The translations under genes and the position numbers were made by a program. This document shows positions 26,301 to 33,502 of a stretch of 64,000 nt of DNA, in pieces. The notes below the pieces were generated by a model, which was given only the letters and a program-made list of their open reading frames with translations, did not search any database and had not been told where the DNA came from. This DNA is from Ampullaceana balthica (Eukaryota; Mollusca; Gastropoda; Lymnaeidae). The first letter of the stretch is position 1. Each line of letters opens with the position of its first letter. The stretch spans positions 1,592,430-1,656,429 of the forward strand of contig CALYLW010000018.1 in NCBI GenBank assembly GCA_944989445.1, given 5' to 3'.

Positions 26301-27714
26301 AAACAGTGTGACAACAACATTCCATTAACCAGAGGATTTCAGTCATAAAAATGCCAATCAAAGTCACCATCTTTAAATGTACAAACTGAATCAAACTCAC
26401 CAACTAATTTAAACTTGATATTATCGCGGGGCTTATTTTTACATGGTTATCTTAACATTCCAATTTTTTCATACCAAAGCCATTTATGGTATTCAACTTC
26501 ATAAGCCCATATTCCAGGTAAACCATTCTTCAACTTATAATACCTAAGTCAACTGGCTCCCCTACTGTTGGCATTTGATCCAACGTTTAAGAGGGAACCT
26601 CCAAGTTTATTATTTCAGATTATATCCTGTGCATTTTTTTTACTGTTTATTACTGGTGGTTGTGGTTTTCTTGTTTTCCTTTGTGAGGGGAAGCAAAAAG
26701 TACCCCCCCCCCACCCCCAAACATCATTAACTCCTGTTTCTTGACTGTCCCGTTGAACTAATTTGTTAACAGGGCTAAGTAATTAGCAGCCCTGGTGGCA
26801 CATTAAGGTCACCCGACTATGTCACTGTATAGTGTTTACTCGTTACTATGCTGCTATGCAGTGTTTACTCACGTTCCCATGCTACTGTAGTGTTTACTCA
26901 CGTTCCCATGCTACTGTAGTGTTTACTCACGTGCCTATGCTACTGTAGTGTTTACTCACGTTCCCATGCTACTGTAGTGTTTACTCACGTTCCCATGCTA
27001 CTGTAGTGTTTACTCACGTTCCCATGCTACTGTAGTGTTTACTCACGTGCCTATGCTACTGTAGTGTTTACTCACGTGCCTATGCTACTGTAGTGTTTAC
27101 TCACGTGCCAATGCTACTGTAGTGTTTACTCACGTGCCTATGCTACTGTAGTGTTTACTCACGAGCCTATGCTACTGTAGTGTTTACTCAAGTTACTATG
27201 CTGCTATATAGTGTTTACTCACAAAACTATGCTACTGTATAGTGTTTACTCACGTGCCTATGCTAATGTAGAATGTTTACTCACGTGACTATGCTACTGT
27301 AGTGTCTACTCACGTGACCATGCTACTGTATAGTGTCTACTCACGTGACTATGCTACTGTATAGTGTCTACTCATGTGACTATGCTACTGTAAAGTGTCT
27401 ACTCATGTGACTATGTTACTGTGTAGTGTCTACTCACGTGACTATGCCACTGTAGTGTCTACTCACGTGACTATGCTACTGTATAGTGTCTACTCACGTG
27501 ACTAATGCTACTGTATAGTGTCTACTCACGTGACGTTGTACAATATCCGCGTCTCCTTGGACCGATGAGAACACCGCCCGCAGGCCATGTGCAGACGATA
27601 GCTGATTTCATGTGCTGACAAGACGGTAGACGGGACCTTCGGGTCACTCCCGTTCTGAGCATGGTCGTCGATATTGACAAGGCTGATGACTTCGGGTGAG
27701 ACCGGAGTGGACAT
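5240..27714 (-). CDS. ABCG2: ABCG2-like ABC half-transporter, 17 coding exons, 642 aa
   Basis: An ABCG-family membrane exporter: an N-terminal ATPase domain followed by six membrane helices, working as a dimer to move lipophilic substrates out of the cell. Coding exons, in transcript order: 27530-27714, 26235-26294, 25897-26011, 22711-22863, 22200-22357, 19790-19941, 18928-19050, 17160-17220, 13648-13750, 13170-13235, 12629-12714, 12311-12400, 8918-9042, 7619-7773, 6066-6155, 5785-5840, 5240-5390. All introns are GT-AG and every phase joins without a stop. Visible motifs: Walker [10 protein letters not shown] (residues 74-82), Q-loop Q120, signature VSGGE (180-184), Walker B VLFLDE (200-205), H-loop H237, [12 protein letters not shown] (after 280), and the TM5-TM6 loop with two Cys and an NGT sequon. 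Human ABCG2 is 655 aa, so length fits. The start is the first in-frame ATG after an upstream stop. Substrate cannot be read from sequence. Confidence 0.92.
5785..5840 (-). CDS. ABCG2: ABCG2-like coding exon 16 (external loop)
   Basis: A 56-bp exon, residues 575-593: [16 protein letters not shown], with one Cys inside, a second Cys created across the splice junction and an N-glycosylation sequon NGT. Human ABCG2 has disulphide cysteines and a glycosylated Asn in this loop; here the loop is shorter. Donor TG|GTGGGT. Confidence 0.88.
6066..6155 (-). CDS. ABCG2: ABCG2-like coding exon 15
   Basis: Exactly 30 codons, residues 545-574: [20 protein letters not shown], equivalent to the start of the large external loop in ABCG2. 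Acceptor ATGTTCAG, donor AAT|GTAAGC. Confidence 0.92.
6358..7439. mobile_element. piggyBac-type MITE with TTAA target sites
   Basis: Both ends are bounded by TTAA (6354-6357 and 7440-7443). Termini are inverted copies: ccctttacagtccaatgcgc on the left and, reverse-complemented, ccctttacagtccgatacgc on the right. TTAA duplication and CCC-starting ends define piggyBac elements. The 1,082-bp interior has no transposase frame. It sits in intron 14 of the ABCG2-like gene. Confidence 0.88.
7619..7773 (-). CDS. ABCG2: ABCG2-like coding exon 14 (TM4-TM5)
   Basis: Residues 493-544. [15 protein letters not shown] then hydrophobic stretches for the central helices. Acceptor TTTGTTTCAG, donor ATA|GTAAGT. 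A piggyBac-type MITE starts 180 bp into the next intron. Confidence 0.92.
7905..8446. repeat. 24-bp minisatellite, about 22 copies
   Basis: Copies of a unit with core ccaaagttaactgactgcca; the main variation is tggcc against tgacc, and variants cluster toward the high-coordinate end. The unit length is divisible by three, so long spurious open frames cross it. Lies in intron 13 of the ABCG2-like gene. Confidence 0.97.
8526..8945. repeat. 38-bp minisatellite copying exon 13 end plus donor
   Basis: About eleven copies, the last being genuine exon 13. On the minus strand each unit is the exon's last 28 nt, the GTGAGT donor and a few intron bases. Most copies keep TTG|GTGAGT intact. The outermost copy (near 8533) is degenerate. 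Two copies have a t for a change inside the exon-derived part. Confidence 0.95.
8918..9042 (-). CDS. ABCG2: ABCG2-like coding exon 13 (TM3)
   Basis: Residues 451-493. [14 protein letters not shown] is the conserved cytosolic turn before TM3. Acceptor TCTCCCTTAG, donor TTG|GTGAGT. The last 28 nt of the exon plus 10 nt of intron are tandemly repeated downstream. Confidence 0.93.
9661..11848. repeat. 30-bp perfect tandem array, about 73 copies
   Basis: 72 full copies and one copy of 28 bp, with core tgctattgctatcatctaga. I see no substitution in any copy. The unit length is a multiple of three and has open frames on both strands, so artefactual open frames of over 700 codons cross it. It occupies most of intron 12 of the ABCG2-like gene. 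Such homogeneity means very recent expansion or strong homogenisation; assembly collapse or expansion is also possible. Confidence 0.98.
12311..12400 (-). CDS. ABCG2: ABCG2-like coding exon 12 (TM2)
   Basis: Residues 421-451. [20 protein letters not shown] matches TM2 of ABCG2 and is followed by the conserved NERRIFMHE turn. Acceptor TGCGCAG, donor AT|GTGAGC. The following intron holds the 30-bp perfect array. Confidence 0.9.
12629..12714 (-). CDS. ABCG2: ABCG2-like coding exon 11 (TM1)
   Basis: Residues 393-421, [20 protein letters not shown], the first membrane helix. Acceptor TTTCAG. The donor CAG|GTTACT is the weakest in the gene, but phase joins exactly to the next exon. Confidence 0.9.
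13080..13169. repeat. 57-bp duplication of exon 10 end plus donor
   Basis: The last 30 nt of exon 10 and its GTAAGT donor recur 57 bp downstream, with boundary at 13112/13113, and a truncated third copy starts at 13080. The copied exon end would read [10 protein letters not shown] against the real [10 protein letters not shown]. Confidence 0.9.
13170..13235 (-). CDS. ABCG2: ABCG2-like coding exon 10
   Basis: A 66-bp exon, phase 0 at both ends, residues 371-392, with [16 protein letters not shown], equivalent to the amphipathic connecting helix before TM1. Acceptor ATTCTTTCAG, donor ACG|GTAAGT. The last 30 nt and the donor are duplicated 57 bp downstream. Confidence 0.88.
13302..13439. repeat. 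69-bp tandem duplication
   Basis: Two adjacent copies, almost identical, containing cacttagtagtctattaaat. Intronic (intron 9). No exon sequence in the unit. Confidence 0.9.
13535..13647. repeat. 40-bp array copying exon 9 end plus donor
   Basis: Three intronic copies of the last 18 nt of exon 9 and the first 22 nt of the intron, adjoining the real junction at 13647/13648. On the minus strand each copy reads CCTTTTGTCATCAG|GTGAGT. The exon itself has one more T in the T run. Confidence 0.93.
13648..13750 (-). CDS. ABCG2: ABCG2-like coding exon 9
   Basis: Residues 336-370, ending [11 protein letters not shown], which matches the FCHQ segment at the start of the membrane domain. Acceptor GTGGTTCTAG, donor CAG|GTGAGT. 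Its 3' end and donor are repeated three more times in the next intron. Confidence 0.9.
14235..16950 (-). mobile_element. hAT DNA transposon, near full length
   Basis: Flanked by an exact 8-bp duplication cactaggt (14227-14234 and 16951-16958). Ends are inverted copies starting cagtgctgtccaa. Length 2,716 bp. It carries one transposase frame on the minus strand, the same strand as the host gene, in whose intron 8 it lies. Perfect target duplication, good ends and a nearly open frame point to a young insertion. Confidence 0.95.
14411..16270 (-). pseudogene. hAT transposase with one in-frame stop
   Basis: Cut-and-paste transposase of the hAT superfamily, related to domesticated GTF2IRD2/ZBED-type proteins. 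Residues about 33-60 hold a BED-type zinc finger (CLIC, then H-x4-H in RHHKSVH). Further on come DESCDIT (first catalytic Asp region), TTDGAPAM (second), [13 protein letters not shown], and the C-terminal dimerisation segment [20 protein letters not shown]. The frame of 619 codons is continuous from 16270 to 14411 except for a single TAA at 15887-15889, right after VKLCF. Upstream (127 codons) and downstream (from 15886) parts are in the same frame. So this is either an inactivated young copy or an element needing read-through. Confidence 0.92.
17160..17220 (-). CDS. ABCG2: ABCG2-like coding exon 8 (linker)
   Basis: A 61-bp exon, residues 316-336, reading [13 protein letters not shown], equivalent to the linker helix of human ABCG2. 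Acceptor CATTTTAG, donor AAA|GTAATG. Phase at both ends fits its neighbours, which is the main support because linker sequence is poorly conserved. The hAT transposon sits in the next intron. Confidence 0.75.
17463..17708. repeat. 49-bp minisatellite, 5 copies
   Basis: Five near-identical copies with core tggccagttcctggggaact, in intron 7 of the ABCG2-like gene. Copies differ mainly at one c/t and one a/c position. Read on the minus strand it gives a short [11 protein letters not shown] open stretch that is not part of the reconstructed protein. Confidence 0.95.
18242..18300. repeat. 19-bp tandem repeat, 3 copies
   Basis: Three copies of attaacacaaagtatatc with small differences, in intron 7. 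Confidence 0.85.
18928..19050 (-). CDS. ABCG2: ABCG2-like coding exon 7
   Basis: Residues 275-316. [20 protein letters not shown] is the strongly conserved post-ATPase segment of ABCG2; the rest is a variable linker. Acceptor CTTGTGTAG, donor ATGA|GTGAGT. Confidence 0.93.
19790..19941 (-). CDS. ABCG2: ABCG2-like coding exon 6 (H-loop)
   Basis: Residues 224-275. [14 protein letters not shown] carries the H-loop histidine (H237). The tail [17 protein letters not shown] matches the end of the ATPase domain in ABCG2 proteins. Donor CAGG|GTATGG. Confidence 0.93.
20388..20600. repeat. Dispersed GTCACT/GGGGG-rich repeat
   Basis: Starts ggggccatccataaagtacg and continues with G runs and repeats of gtgtgaca. 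A related sequence in opposite orientation ends at about 37122 (catttatggacggccccc). Two copies in one window show a dispersed family; I cannot assign its class. Located in intron 5. Confidence 0.6.
20735..22063 (+). mobile_element. 5'-truncated non-LTR retrotransposon (LINE)
   Basis: Antisense to the host gene in intron 5. It encodes the reverse-transcriptase region and the C-terminal domain, and ends in a tandem actaact tail at 22042-22063, typical of 3'-end priming. The 5' end is missing. The protein style ([23 protein letters not shown]) resembles elements often placed in the R4/Dong or RTE groups; the clade is not settled here. Confidence 0.9.
20755..22051 (+). pseudogene. LINE reverse transcriptase, truncated and frameshifted
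   Basis: Motifs in order: ITLLSVPGK (fingers), [24 protein letters not shown] with the first catalytic Asp, [21 protein letters not shown] (catalytic Asp pair), TNFTYLGS, then the C-terminal [14 protein letters not shown] and [14 protein letters not shown] segments. An upstream reading ISDCNNWRG is one frame away and joins at about 20765, so the 5' part has a 1-nt shift. From about 20770 to the stop the frame is intact. No endonuclease domain remains. Confidence 0.9.
22200..22357 (-). CDS. ABCG2: ABCG2-like coding exon 5 (signature, Walker B)
   Basis: Residues 172-223. Contains the ABC signature VSGGE, Walker B VLFLDE and the D-loop GLD. Acceptor ATCTGCAG, donor AAG|GTGATG. A LINE lies in the next intron only about 135 bp away. 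Confidence 0.93.
22711..22863 (-). CDS. ABCG2: ABCG2-like coding exon 4
   Basis: Residues 121-171, phase 0 at both ends. [20 protein letters not shown] is a hallmark stretch of the ABCG2 nucleotide-binding domain. Acceptor CCTGTCAG, donor AAA|GTATGT. Confidence 0.93.
22892..25645. repeat. 38-bp minisatellite, about 72 copies, with higher-order units
   Basis: Copies of a unit with core aagctagagtagcagtgcat. Variants include cagg/gagg, gtt/gta, and a 3-4 bp deletion form (gagagaaggccaag). Blocks of several variant units recur in the same order, for instance around 23427 and 23693 (266 bp apart), which shows amplification of multi-unit blocks. It fills most of intron 3 of the ABCG2-like gene. 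Confidence 0.96.
25670..25854. mobile_element. Short hAT-like MITE (caatgttc family)
   Basis: 185 bp with inverted ends caatgtttcttccaag and, from the right, caatgttctcttttag. Flanks ttagagag (25662-25669) and ttagagaa (25855-25862) look like an 8-bp target duplication with one change. The interior is rich in ctgcgcgg. A sister copy is at 30652-30813. Confidence 0.75.
25897..26011 (-). CDS. ABCG2: ABCG2-like coding exon 3 (Q-loop)
   Basis: Residues 82-120. Reads [16 protein letters not shown] and ends GYVVQ, the Q-loop of the nucleotide-binding domain. Donor CAG|GTACTT. The following intron is almost entirely a 38-bp minisatellite plus a small MITE. Confidence 0.92.
26235..26294 (-). CDS. 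ABCG2: ABCG2-like coding exon 2 (Walker A)
   Basis: A 60-bp exon for residues 62-82, carrying GPTGSGKTT, the phosphate-binding loop. Acceptor TTTTCACAG, donor AAC|GTGAGT. Enters and leaves in phase 2, matching both neighbours. Confidence 0.92.
26835..27529. repeat. 29-31-bp minisatellite copying exon 1 donor
   Basis: About 23 units ending at the real exon 1 junction. On the minus strand most units read AC|GTGAGT followed by AGACACT or AAACACT, so the donor is retained in most copies. Units nearest the exon share GTCAC with it. Many units also contain the palindrome cacgtg. More distant units have diverged (cgttccc, cgtgcct). Confidence 0.95.
27530..27714 (-). CDS. ABCG2: ABCG2-like coding exon 1
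   Basis: Encodes residues 1-61 plus two bases of codon 62. The first residues (MSTPVSPEV) are not conserved in the family; the end (ETRILYNV) aligns with the strand just before the Walker A region. ATG has G at -3 and an in-frame TGA lies upstream. Donor CAC|GTGAGT. This donor is the first unit of a minisatellite that fills much of the next intron. Confidence 0.85.
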
Positions 27715-27775
27715 CTCAACAGCTGGTGAACTCAAGACTGAGACTGGGTTAAGACTGCCGTTTCAAGGGTAGATC
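27715..27775 (-). other. ABCG2: 5' UTR part of ABCG2-like first coding exon
   Basis: Upstream of the ATG the minus strand has an in-frame TGA, and at 27776-27778 a good acceptor (TATATTTCAG). This suggests the transcript begins in a further upstream, noncoding exon. Confidence 0.55.
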
Positions 27776-28935
27776 TGAAATATAATGTAAGTGATCAAAC
27801 ATTAATTTAATAACTAATTAAAAACACAGGACCAGCAACTACTCAACAATTATTTCACGCTGTTAGTTTGTCTTTGGAATGGAATTTTCGGGAAATTTGA
27901 TAATTTTACCCCCACCCCCTTTTTCTTTTCCTCCTTTTTTTTCTAGTTGACATTTAGTGACGCCATGTTCTGACTATTTTTGCGGCTGCAACATTTAGAG
28001 TCAAAAGGAGTGAAGGTGAAGGTTACAAGATGAAGAAAAAGGGTTGAGCTGACTTACAATACAATAACATGCTCAAATAACAGCAACACACTTTTCAATA
28101 AAAGGAAATTATTCCGCAAACGCAAACTAGTAGTACTAGTAATTACCATCTATGATTCGAGAATAACACAGACAAAATGGCGCCATTATTCAACGTGAAT
28201 ACGTCCTTTGATTTTTGTGGTGGCCAGCTCCTAAAATACTAACACAGTCCTATATGCTACACATGCAGAGTACTAAGCGAACCATCTCCGATATAACTAA
28301 GATAGTTACTCTCCAAGGTCCAAAAAATTATGAAGTTTGAGAATACTGGGGGCTAATACTAATCCATCGCTCTTGGAGACTTAATACAAGAAGACTTTCA
28401 AAGCGTTCCCGTTATTTTCAAAGCTACGTGTACTTTACATATATTTAGAATAAACAATTTAGTTCCGTCAACGTCGATATACAACAATACTCGTTCAAGC
28501 ATCTCAACCCGTTCAGTGTAGCGGAACGGCATGAATCATTGAATGTATCTACTGTGCAGAAGGCGGACCGGTGTCACAGTTAATAATTGTAGATTTTAAA
28601 AACAAAATCTCAAAAATAATGTTTCTATCCAAATATTGCAGTCAGGTGGCTAGTCCAGGACAACTCATCTGAGACACCAGCGAAAGCGATGCAATGTACT
28701 TTGTAATCACGGTCAAGAAACAAATGATTGATTAATATGGGGGGAAAAGTCAAAATACACTATCGACATTTTTGGAAATTATTAATCATAAATGAACATT
28801 GCCAATATACTGTTCGAAGAAGATTTTGTGTCTTCTTACAAATATTACTTTTTTCGAGTTAACTTATTGTTATTAAGTTTGATTGAAGTATAAATGCACG
28901 TAATGAAAAGCCAATGACGGAGACATAGGATAGGG
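27776..28935. other. Upstream flank or first intron, no gene seen
   Basis: No protein motif. A minus-strand GGCGCCATTTTG (near 28182-28193) resembles a YY1-type core promoter motif, and a GTAAGT donor lies at about 28056 on the minus strand; both are compatible with a promoter region for the ABCG2-like gene but are weak evidence. Confidence 0.3.
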
Positions 28936-29218
28936 CAGTGCTTCTCAAAGTGGTGGTCCGCGGAAAGGTGCCGCCGGTCCGTAGAAGTAATCAAGAAAGG
29001 ACCGAAAAATCTAATTATAATCCTCAAATTTTCACACATTGATACTCATCATATAGAATATGTCAATGTTTTGGCAGTAAGCACATAACATGAAACAAAT
29101 AAAATAAAACAAAATACATTTCGCTACCACGTCAGTTCTTGGAAAAACGTTCACCGGTCCCTAGTGCAATGGAAAAATTTCTGCCGGTCCGCCATACTAA
29201 AATTTTTGAGAAGCACCG
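28936..29218. mobile_element. hAT MITE with 8-bp duplication
   Basis: 283 bp. Flanked by ggataggg on both sides (28928-28935, 29219-29226). Inverted ends cagtgcttctcaaa and cggtgcttctcaaa. Contains the ggtccg motif common in such elements; a related 3' end occurs near 62945-63006. Confidence 0.88.
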
Positions 29219-29257
29219 GGATAGGGCATTTCGTCAGGTGGATAGGCAGGCCGAATA

Positions 29258-29420
29258 AGTTTGGGAGTTGGGAGACTAGAGTGAGAAAAGCAAAGAGTTT
29301 CGTGGGAACAAGTTGCATAAGTTTGGGAGACTAGAGTGAGAAAAGCAAAGAGTTTCGTGGGAACAGGTTGCATAAGTTTGGGAGACTAGAGTGAGAAAAG
29401 CAAAGAGTTTTGTGGGAACA
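29258..29420. repeat. 55-bp tandem repeat, about 3 copies
   Basis: Copies containing tagagtgagaaaagcaaaga; the copies differ by single bases (aacaagttg/aacaggttg, tttcg/ttttg). Confidence 0.92.
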
Positions 29421-29426
29421 GGTTGC

Positions 29427-30651
29427 AGGTTCAAGATAAAGGATGGGAACATTTGTTGGGTTTGGGTTTTTAGGTCATTGTTGGTCAACATGGTTCAAAT
29501 GGAGATGTTGGAAGGGGGGGGGGCGGCAGACGACAATGTGTGTGCTGCAAGGGATTGGGGGGAGAGATTGGGAGGGGGGATAAACGCCAATGGAATTGGT
29601 ATTGCAAGGTGTACTCGGAAAATGGTTGCTTTGGTGTCTATATTCCTATGTAATCTTGACTATGACTATGCAATCAATATTTCAGTCGACGTATACAACG
29701 CTGGTCTGGAGAACTCGTACATTACTTTATTTTTTTGATGACCGTTCCCTCTTACTGATGACGTTTAGTGCTGATTCCATGACGTTTTACACCAAATTGA
29801 AATTAACTCTGGTAGTCCGCTACTAGAGAATAAGACATTTTTCTCTCTGTTTATTCTCGACTGCAATGGCTGACTGTCTTGCAGACAGGAAGTGATTGCA
29901 TAAAGTTCAATTGTCTGCACTGAATTTTAGGGGCAAAAATCTAGGAATTGAAATAGCACCGAATGTAATTATTGTAAGTTGGTATTTATTATTTTTTTTG
30001 TTTTGTTTGTTTGTTTTTTTCCAATGTTACTAAAAGTCAACATGATTTGCCGCAGCCTTATGTGGGAGGGGATTGCCGTGAGGATAGCATGGTTGGGGTT
30101 ATCCTCCCCTTTCTCTTGTTCTTTTTCAACTACAGTAAATCTATCCTTTTATAGAACATTTTGTACCAAATATGTTAGCCGGCTCACAAATATACAGCGA
30201 CCACTGTTTGGATTAACCATGCCAAGTGTAGCGTTAGCAGCTAGGCGGATATAATAATTAATATACCCATTTCTTTGACGAATGTTAAAATTTTCAAATT
30301 TGTTTCGTTACAAAAAATACTTGTTTTAAATGAAAAAAATGGGGGGAAAAGGGGGGGAGGTGATAAGTACGTTAAAAACAGCTGGAAGCTTCAAACCAAC
30401 CACCAGAATGATAGCAATGTGTAACAACATGTGACAAAATCGTAATAATTGTTTCTTTTTGTTGTTTTTTTTCAACAAGTGTGTACCGAAGAGCTTACAT
30501 CCTGAGCTAAATACTGATTCATCTTTGACTGTGTAGCGCCAGGGTCGGACACAAGGGTCTAATTTAAGGGGTAACACGGTACACGTGATTGAAAGAAAAA
30601 AATATTCCCAGCGTGGTTGTAGGATAACGTGTTGTGTCGTATGGTTAAGTG
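29427..30651. other. No gene recognised
   Basis: Unique sequence with G-rich tracts near 29510-29580 and 30340-30360. Open frames of up to 115 codons (29391-29738) have no motif and begin inside the 55-bp repeat. Confidence 0.4.
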
Positions 30652-30813
30652 CAATATTCCCTTTAAGCTGCGCGGTTGCGCGGCCGCGCAGCAGTTAAGA
30701 ACTACCACGCAGTAAATTTTGTAAAATATTGCACAAAAAATGTATGTTGAGCAACTTTGCACACGAGTTTTTTCTCTTTGTACACGGACCAACGAACCTT
30801 AGAGGGAACATTG
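30652..30813. mobile_element. Short hAT-like MITE, sister of 25670-25854
   Basis: Ends caatattccctttaag and, from the right, caatgttccctctaag. Interior has gcgcggccgcgcagcag and a ttttgtaaaatattgca stretch like its sister. No clean target duplication found. Confidence 0.7.
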
Positions 30814-31304
30814 ATGGTAAGCATAACCAGCTCACTTTATACACACTTTAAATAAAGTAGAGTACATCCTCACCTATTTGCTGCCCCGCGTACTTGCGGA
30901 TTTTGCTCTCAAATTTTTGTTTTCATAATTTCTGCTATTTCGTAAATTTCTTAGGTCATTTTTTAGCAGAAAAACGCTCAAATTCATTTTAACTGATACA
31001 TAATTTTTTTAAAAGTCAGTTAATGTGAAATTAAAGAAAAGAAAAGAGAGATGACACAGTATAACTGGTAAAAAAAAATTATTAAAATAACAATGTCAGT
31101 TGCGAGCTTCGTTTCTCCTTCCCGCTGATTAAAATGTTTTTAATATATCTTTACTACATATTAATGTTACTACACTATTACACTCACTGTATTAATTAGT
31201 AAGACTGTCTTATAAAGTATTAGGGAAGAATAGTTTAGCGAACATAATATAATCCATTGGCAGATTTTCAGGATTCACGAGATGGGAAAAAATGTAACCC
31301 CCAC

Positions 31305-31490
31305 CAGAGCCGTCTCTACACCATTTTGGGCCCCCGTGGAAAGAAATAGTGTTGGGCCCCTCCTCCGCAGGAATAAAAAAATAAATATAAATAATATATA
31401 TAAATAAACATATTCCCTTGGGGCCCCTATGCTCGTGGGCCCCGGGCAAATGCCCAACGGGCCTATGCGACATGCGTTAAGACGGCCCTG
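31305..31490. mobile_element. Small MITE rich in gggcccc
   Basis: Inverted ends cagagccgtctcta and cagggccgtcttaa. Flanks acccccac (31297-31304) and acccccgc (31491-31498) fit an 8-bp duplication with one change, so hAT-like. It appears nested in a further repeat with cgcgaatagcgg sequence on its right side. Confidence 0.75.
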
Positions 31491-31687
31491 ACCCCCGCGA
31501 ATAGCGGATCGCGGGGGTGGGGGATACTGTACAAGGAGGAAGTGATTCAGATCATTAGGACTGATTCCATGCTACGATGAGCGACAGAAACACGCTGGTT
31601 ATGGCGGTATGGTCAGAGGAGGGGGGGGGGATGGTGTGGGTGGGTGTCGGGGGCTCGGGTTGAGGAGCTACAGCCACTATCATTTAA

Positions 31688-31860
31688 TTAAATTTAATAT
31701 TACATGCACTTTATCACTAATTCTAGGCTAGTCGCAAAAGTTACATTCCAATCATAATTTATGTCCACGATTATATATTTAAATTTAATATTACATGCAC
31801 TTTATCAATAATTCTAGGCTAGTCGGAATAGTTACATTCCAATCAAAATTTATGTGAACT
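31688..31860. repeat. 91-bp tandem duplication
   Basis: Two copies of a unit containing aatttaatattacatgcact and taattctaggctagtcg, with a few substitutions. Confidence 0.9.
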
Positions 31861-32099
31861 GGGATCTATGTCTGCTATCAGTTATCAGATCCTGGTTTAT
31901 AAACGTTAACAAGGCTTAACGGCCTAGTCATTTGATGATGTTAAAAAAGCGTGACAAATATGACAAGTTATCCCATGTAACATGTGGCTGTCTGTATCAT
32001 GTATTACATGAAGTTCTATACCAAAGTCAATGAAATAAAATTTTACTACGTGAAAACATCTTATTCCCGTAAATACTGTGAACTTGCCTGGTGAATCAT

Positions 32100-32815
32100 G
32101 TGTTATATGTCAACCTGCTGGGTGAATGATGTGTTAGATGTCAACCTGCTGGGTGAATGATGTGTTAGATGTCAAACTGCTGGGTAAATGATGTGTAAGA
32201 TGTCAACCTGCTGAGTGAATGATGTGTTAGATGTCAACCCGATGAGTGAATGATGTGTTAGATGTCAACCTGATGGGTGAATGATGTGTTAGATGTCAAC
32301 CTGCTGAGTGAATGATGTGTTATGTCAACCTGATGGGCGAATGATGTGTTAGATGTCAACCTGATGGGTGAATGATGTGTTATGTCAACCTGATGGGTGA
32401 ATGATGTGTTATGTCAACCTGATGGGTGAATGATGTGTTAGATGTCAACCTGCTGGGTGAATGATGTGTTATGTCAACCTGATGGGTGAATGATGTGTTA
32501 GATGTCAACCTGCTGGGTGAATGATGTGTTATGTCAACCTGATGGGTGAATGATGTGTTAGATGTCAACCTGCTGGGTGAATGATGTGTTATGTCAACCT
32601 GATGGGTGAATGATGGTTTAGATGTCAACCGGCTGAGTGAATGATGTGTTAGATGTCAACCTGATGGGTGAATGATGTGTTATGTCAACCTGATGGGTGA
32701 ATGATGTGTTAGATGTCAACCTGATGGGTGAATGATGTGTTAGATGTCAACCTGCTGGGTGAATGATGTGTTATGTCAACCTGATGGGTGAATGATGTGT
32801 TAGATGTCAACCTGC
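32100..32815. repeat. 28/31-bp alternating minisatellite, about 24 copies
   Basis: Unit core gggtgaatgatgtgtta; the 31-bp form has an extra gat (ttagatgtc against ttatgtc). In the middle the two lengths alternate regularly (about 59-bp pairs), a higher-order unit. Confidence 0.96.
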
Positions 32816-33397
32816 TGGCTTAATAAAGTGTGTGATGTGTTGTATGCATTCCATTATGTAAGTTTGGTATGTGTTTCATCCGTAAGTTAAAGGGCACCTG
32901 ACAGGTGTATAATCTTTGAGTATTGTAAGGGTTTGGTGACAATTTAAATCTATAATCATACATATGATAAATGAATGGTAATGTGTTGTTTTTACAACCT
33001 ACAACGGGCATATCCACTTTCAGTAAATTAATAAATTTATTTGTGATTTACACAACATAAATATTCATCAAAAACAACATTAATGTCCATGTGAATGCCT
33101 ATGAAAAAATATTTGTAAGCACAATTGCAATCATGGTAATCCCTAAAAGATTTGATTTCCAGAATAAGAAAAGTATTCTCAAAATTAATAATAGACGGTA
33201 GAGATAAAAGATAACCTTTCCCCATATCCTGGAATAATTAATGCCACATAACACACACATTTCCAGTTAACGTCACCTTGGTGGAGCTGGTCACCTTGGT
33301 GGAGCTATCCTTTCCTAATAACGTCATGCAATAAGTTTAATAATGGCGGCTGTCAATTTTTATAGATAGTATAGCCCTATAGGTTAATGAATCTATG

Positions 33398-33502
<105 letters not shown>

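Noticed and set aside
27715..27735. Start seven codons upstream of the chosen ATG
   Set aside because: That codon is TTG, not ATG; the first in-frame ATG after the upstream stop is at 27712-27714.
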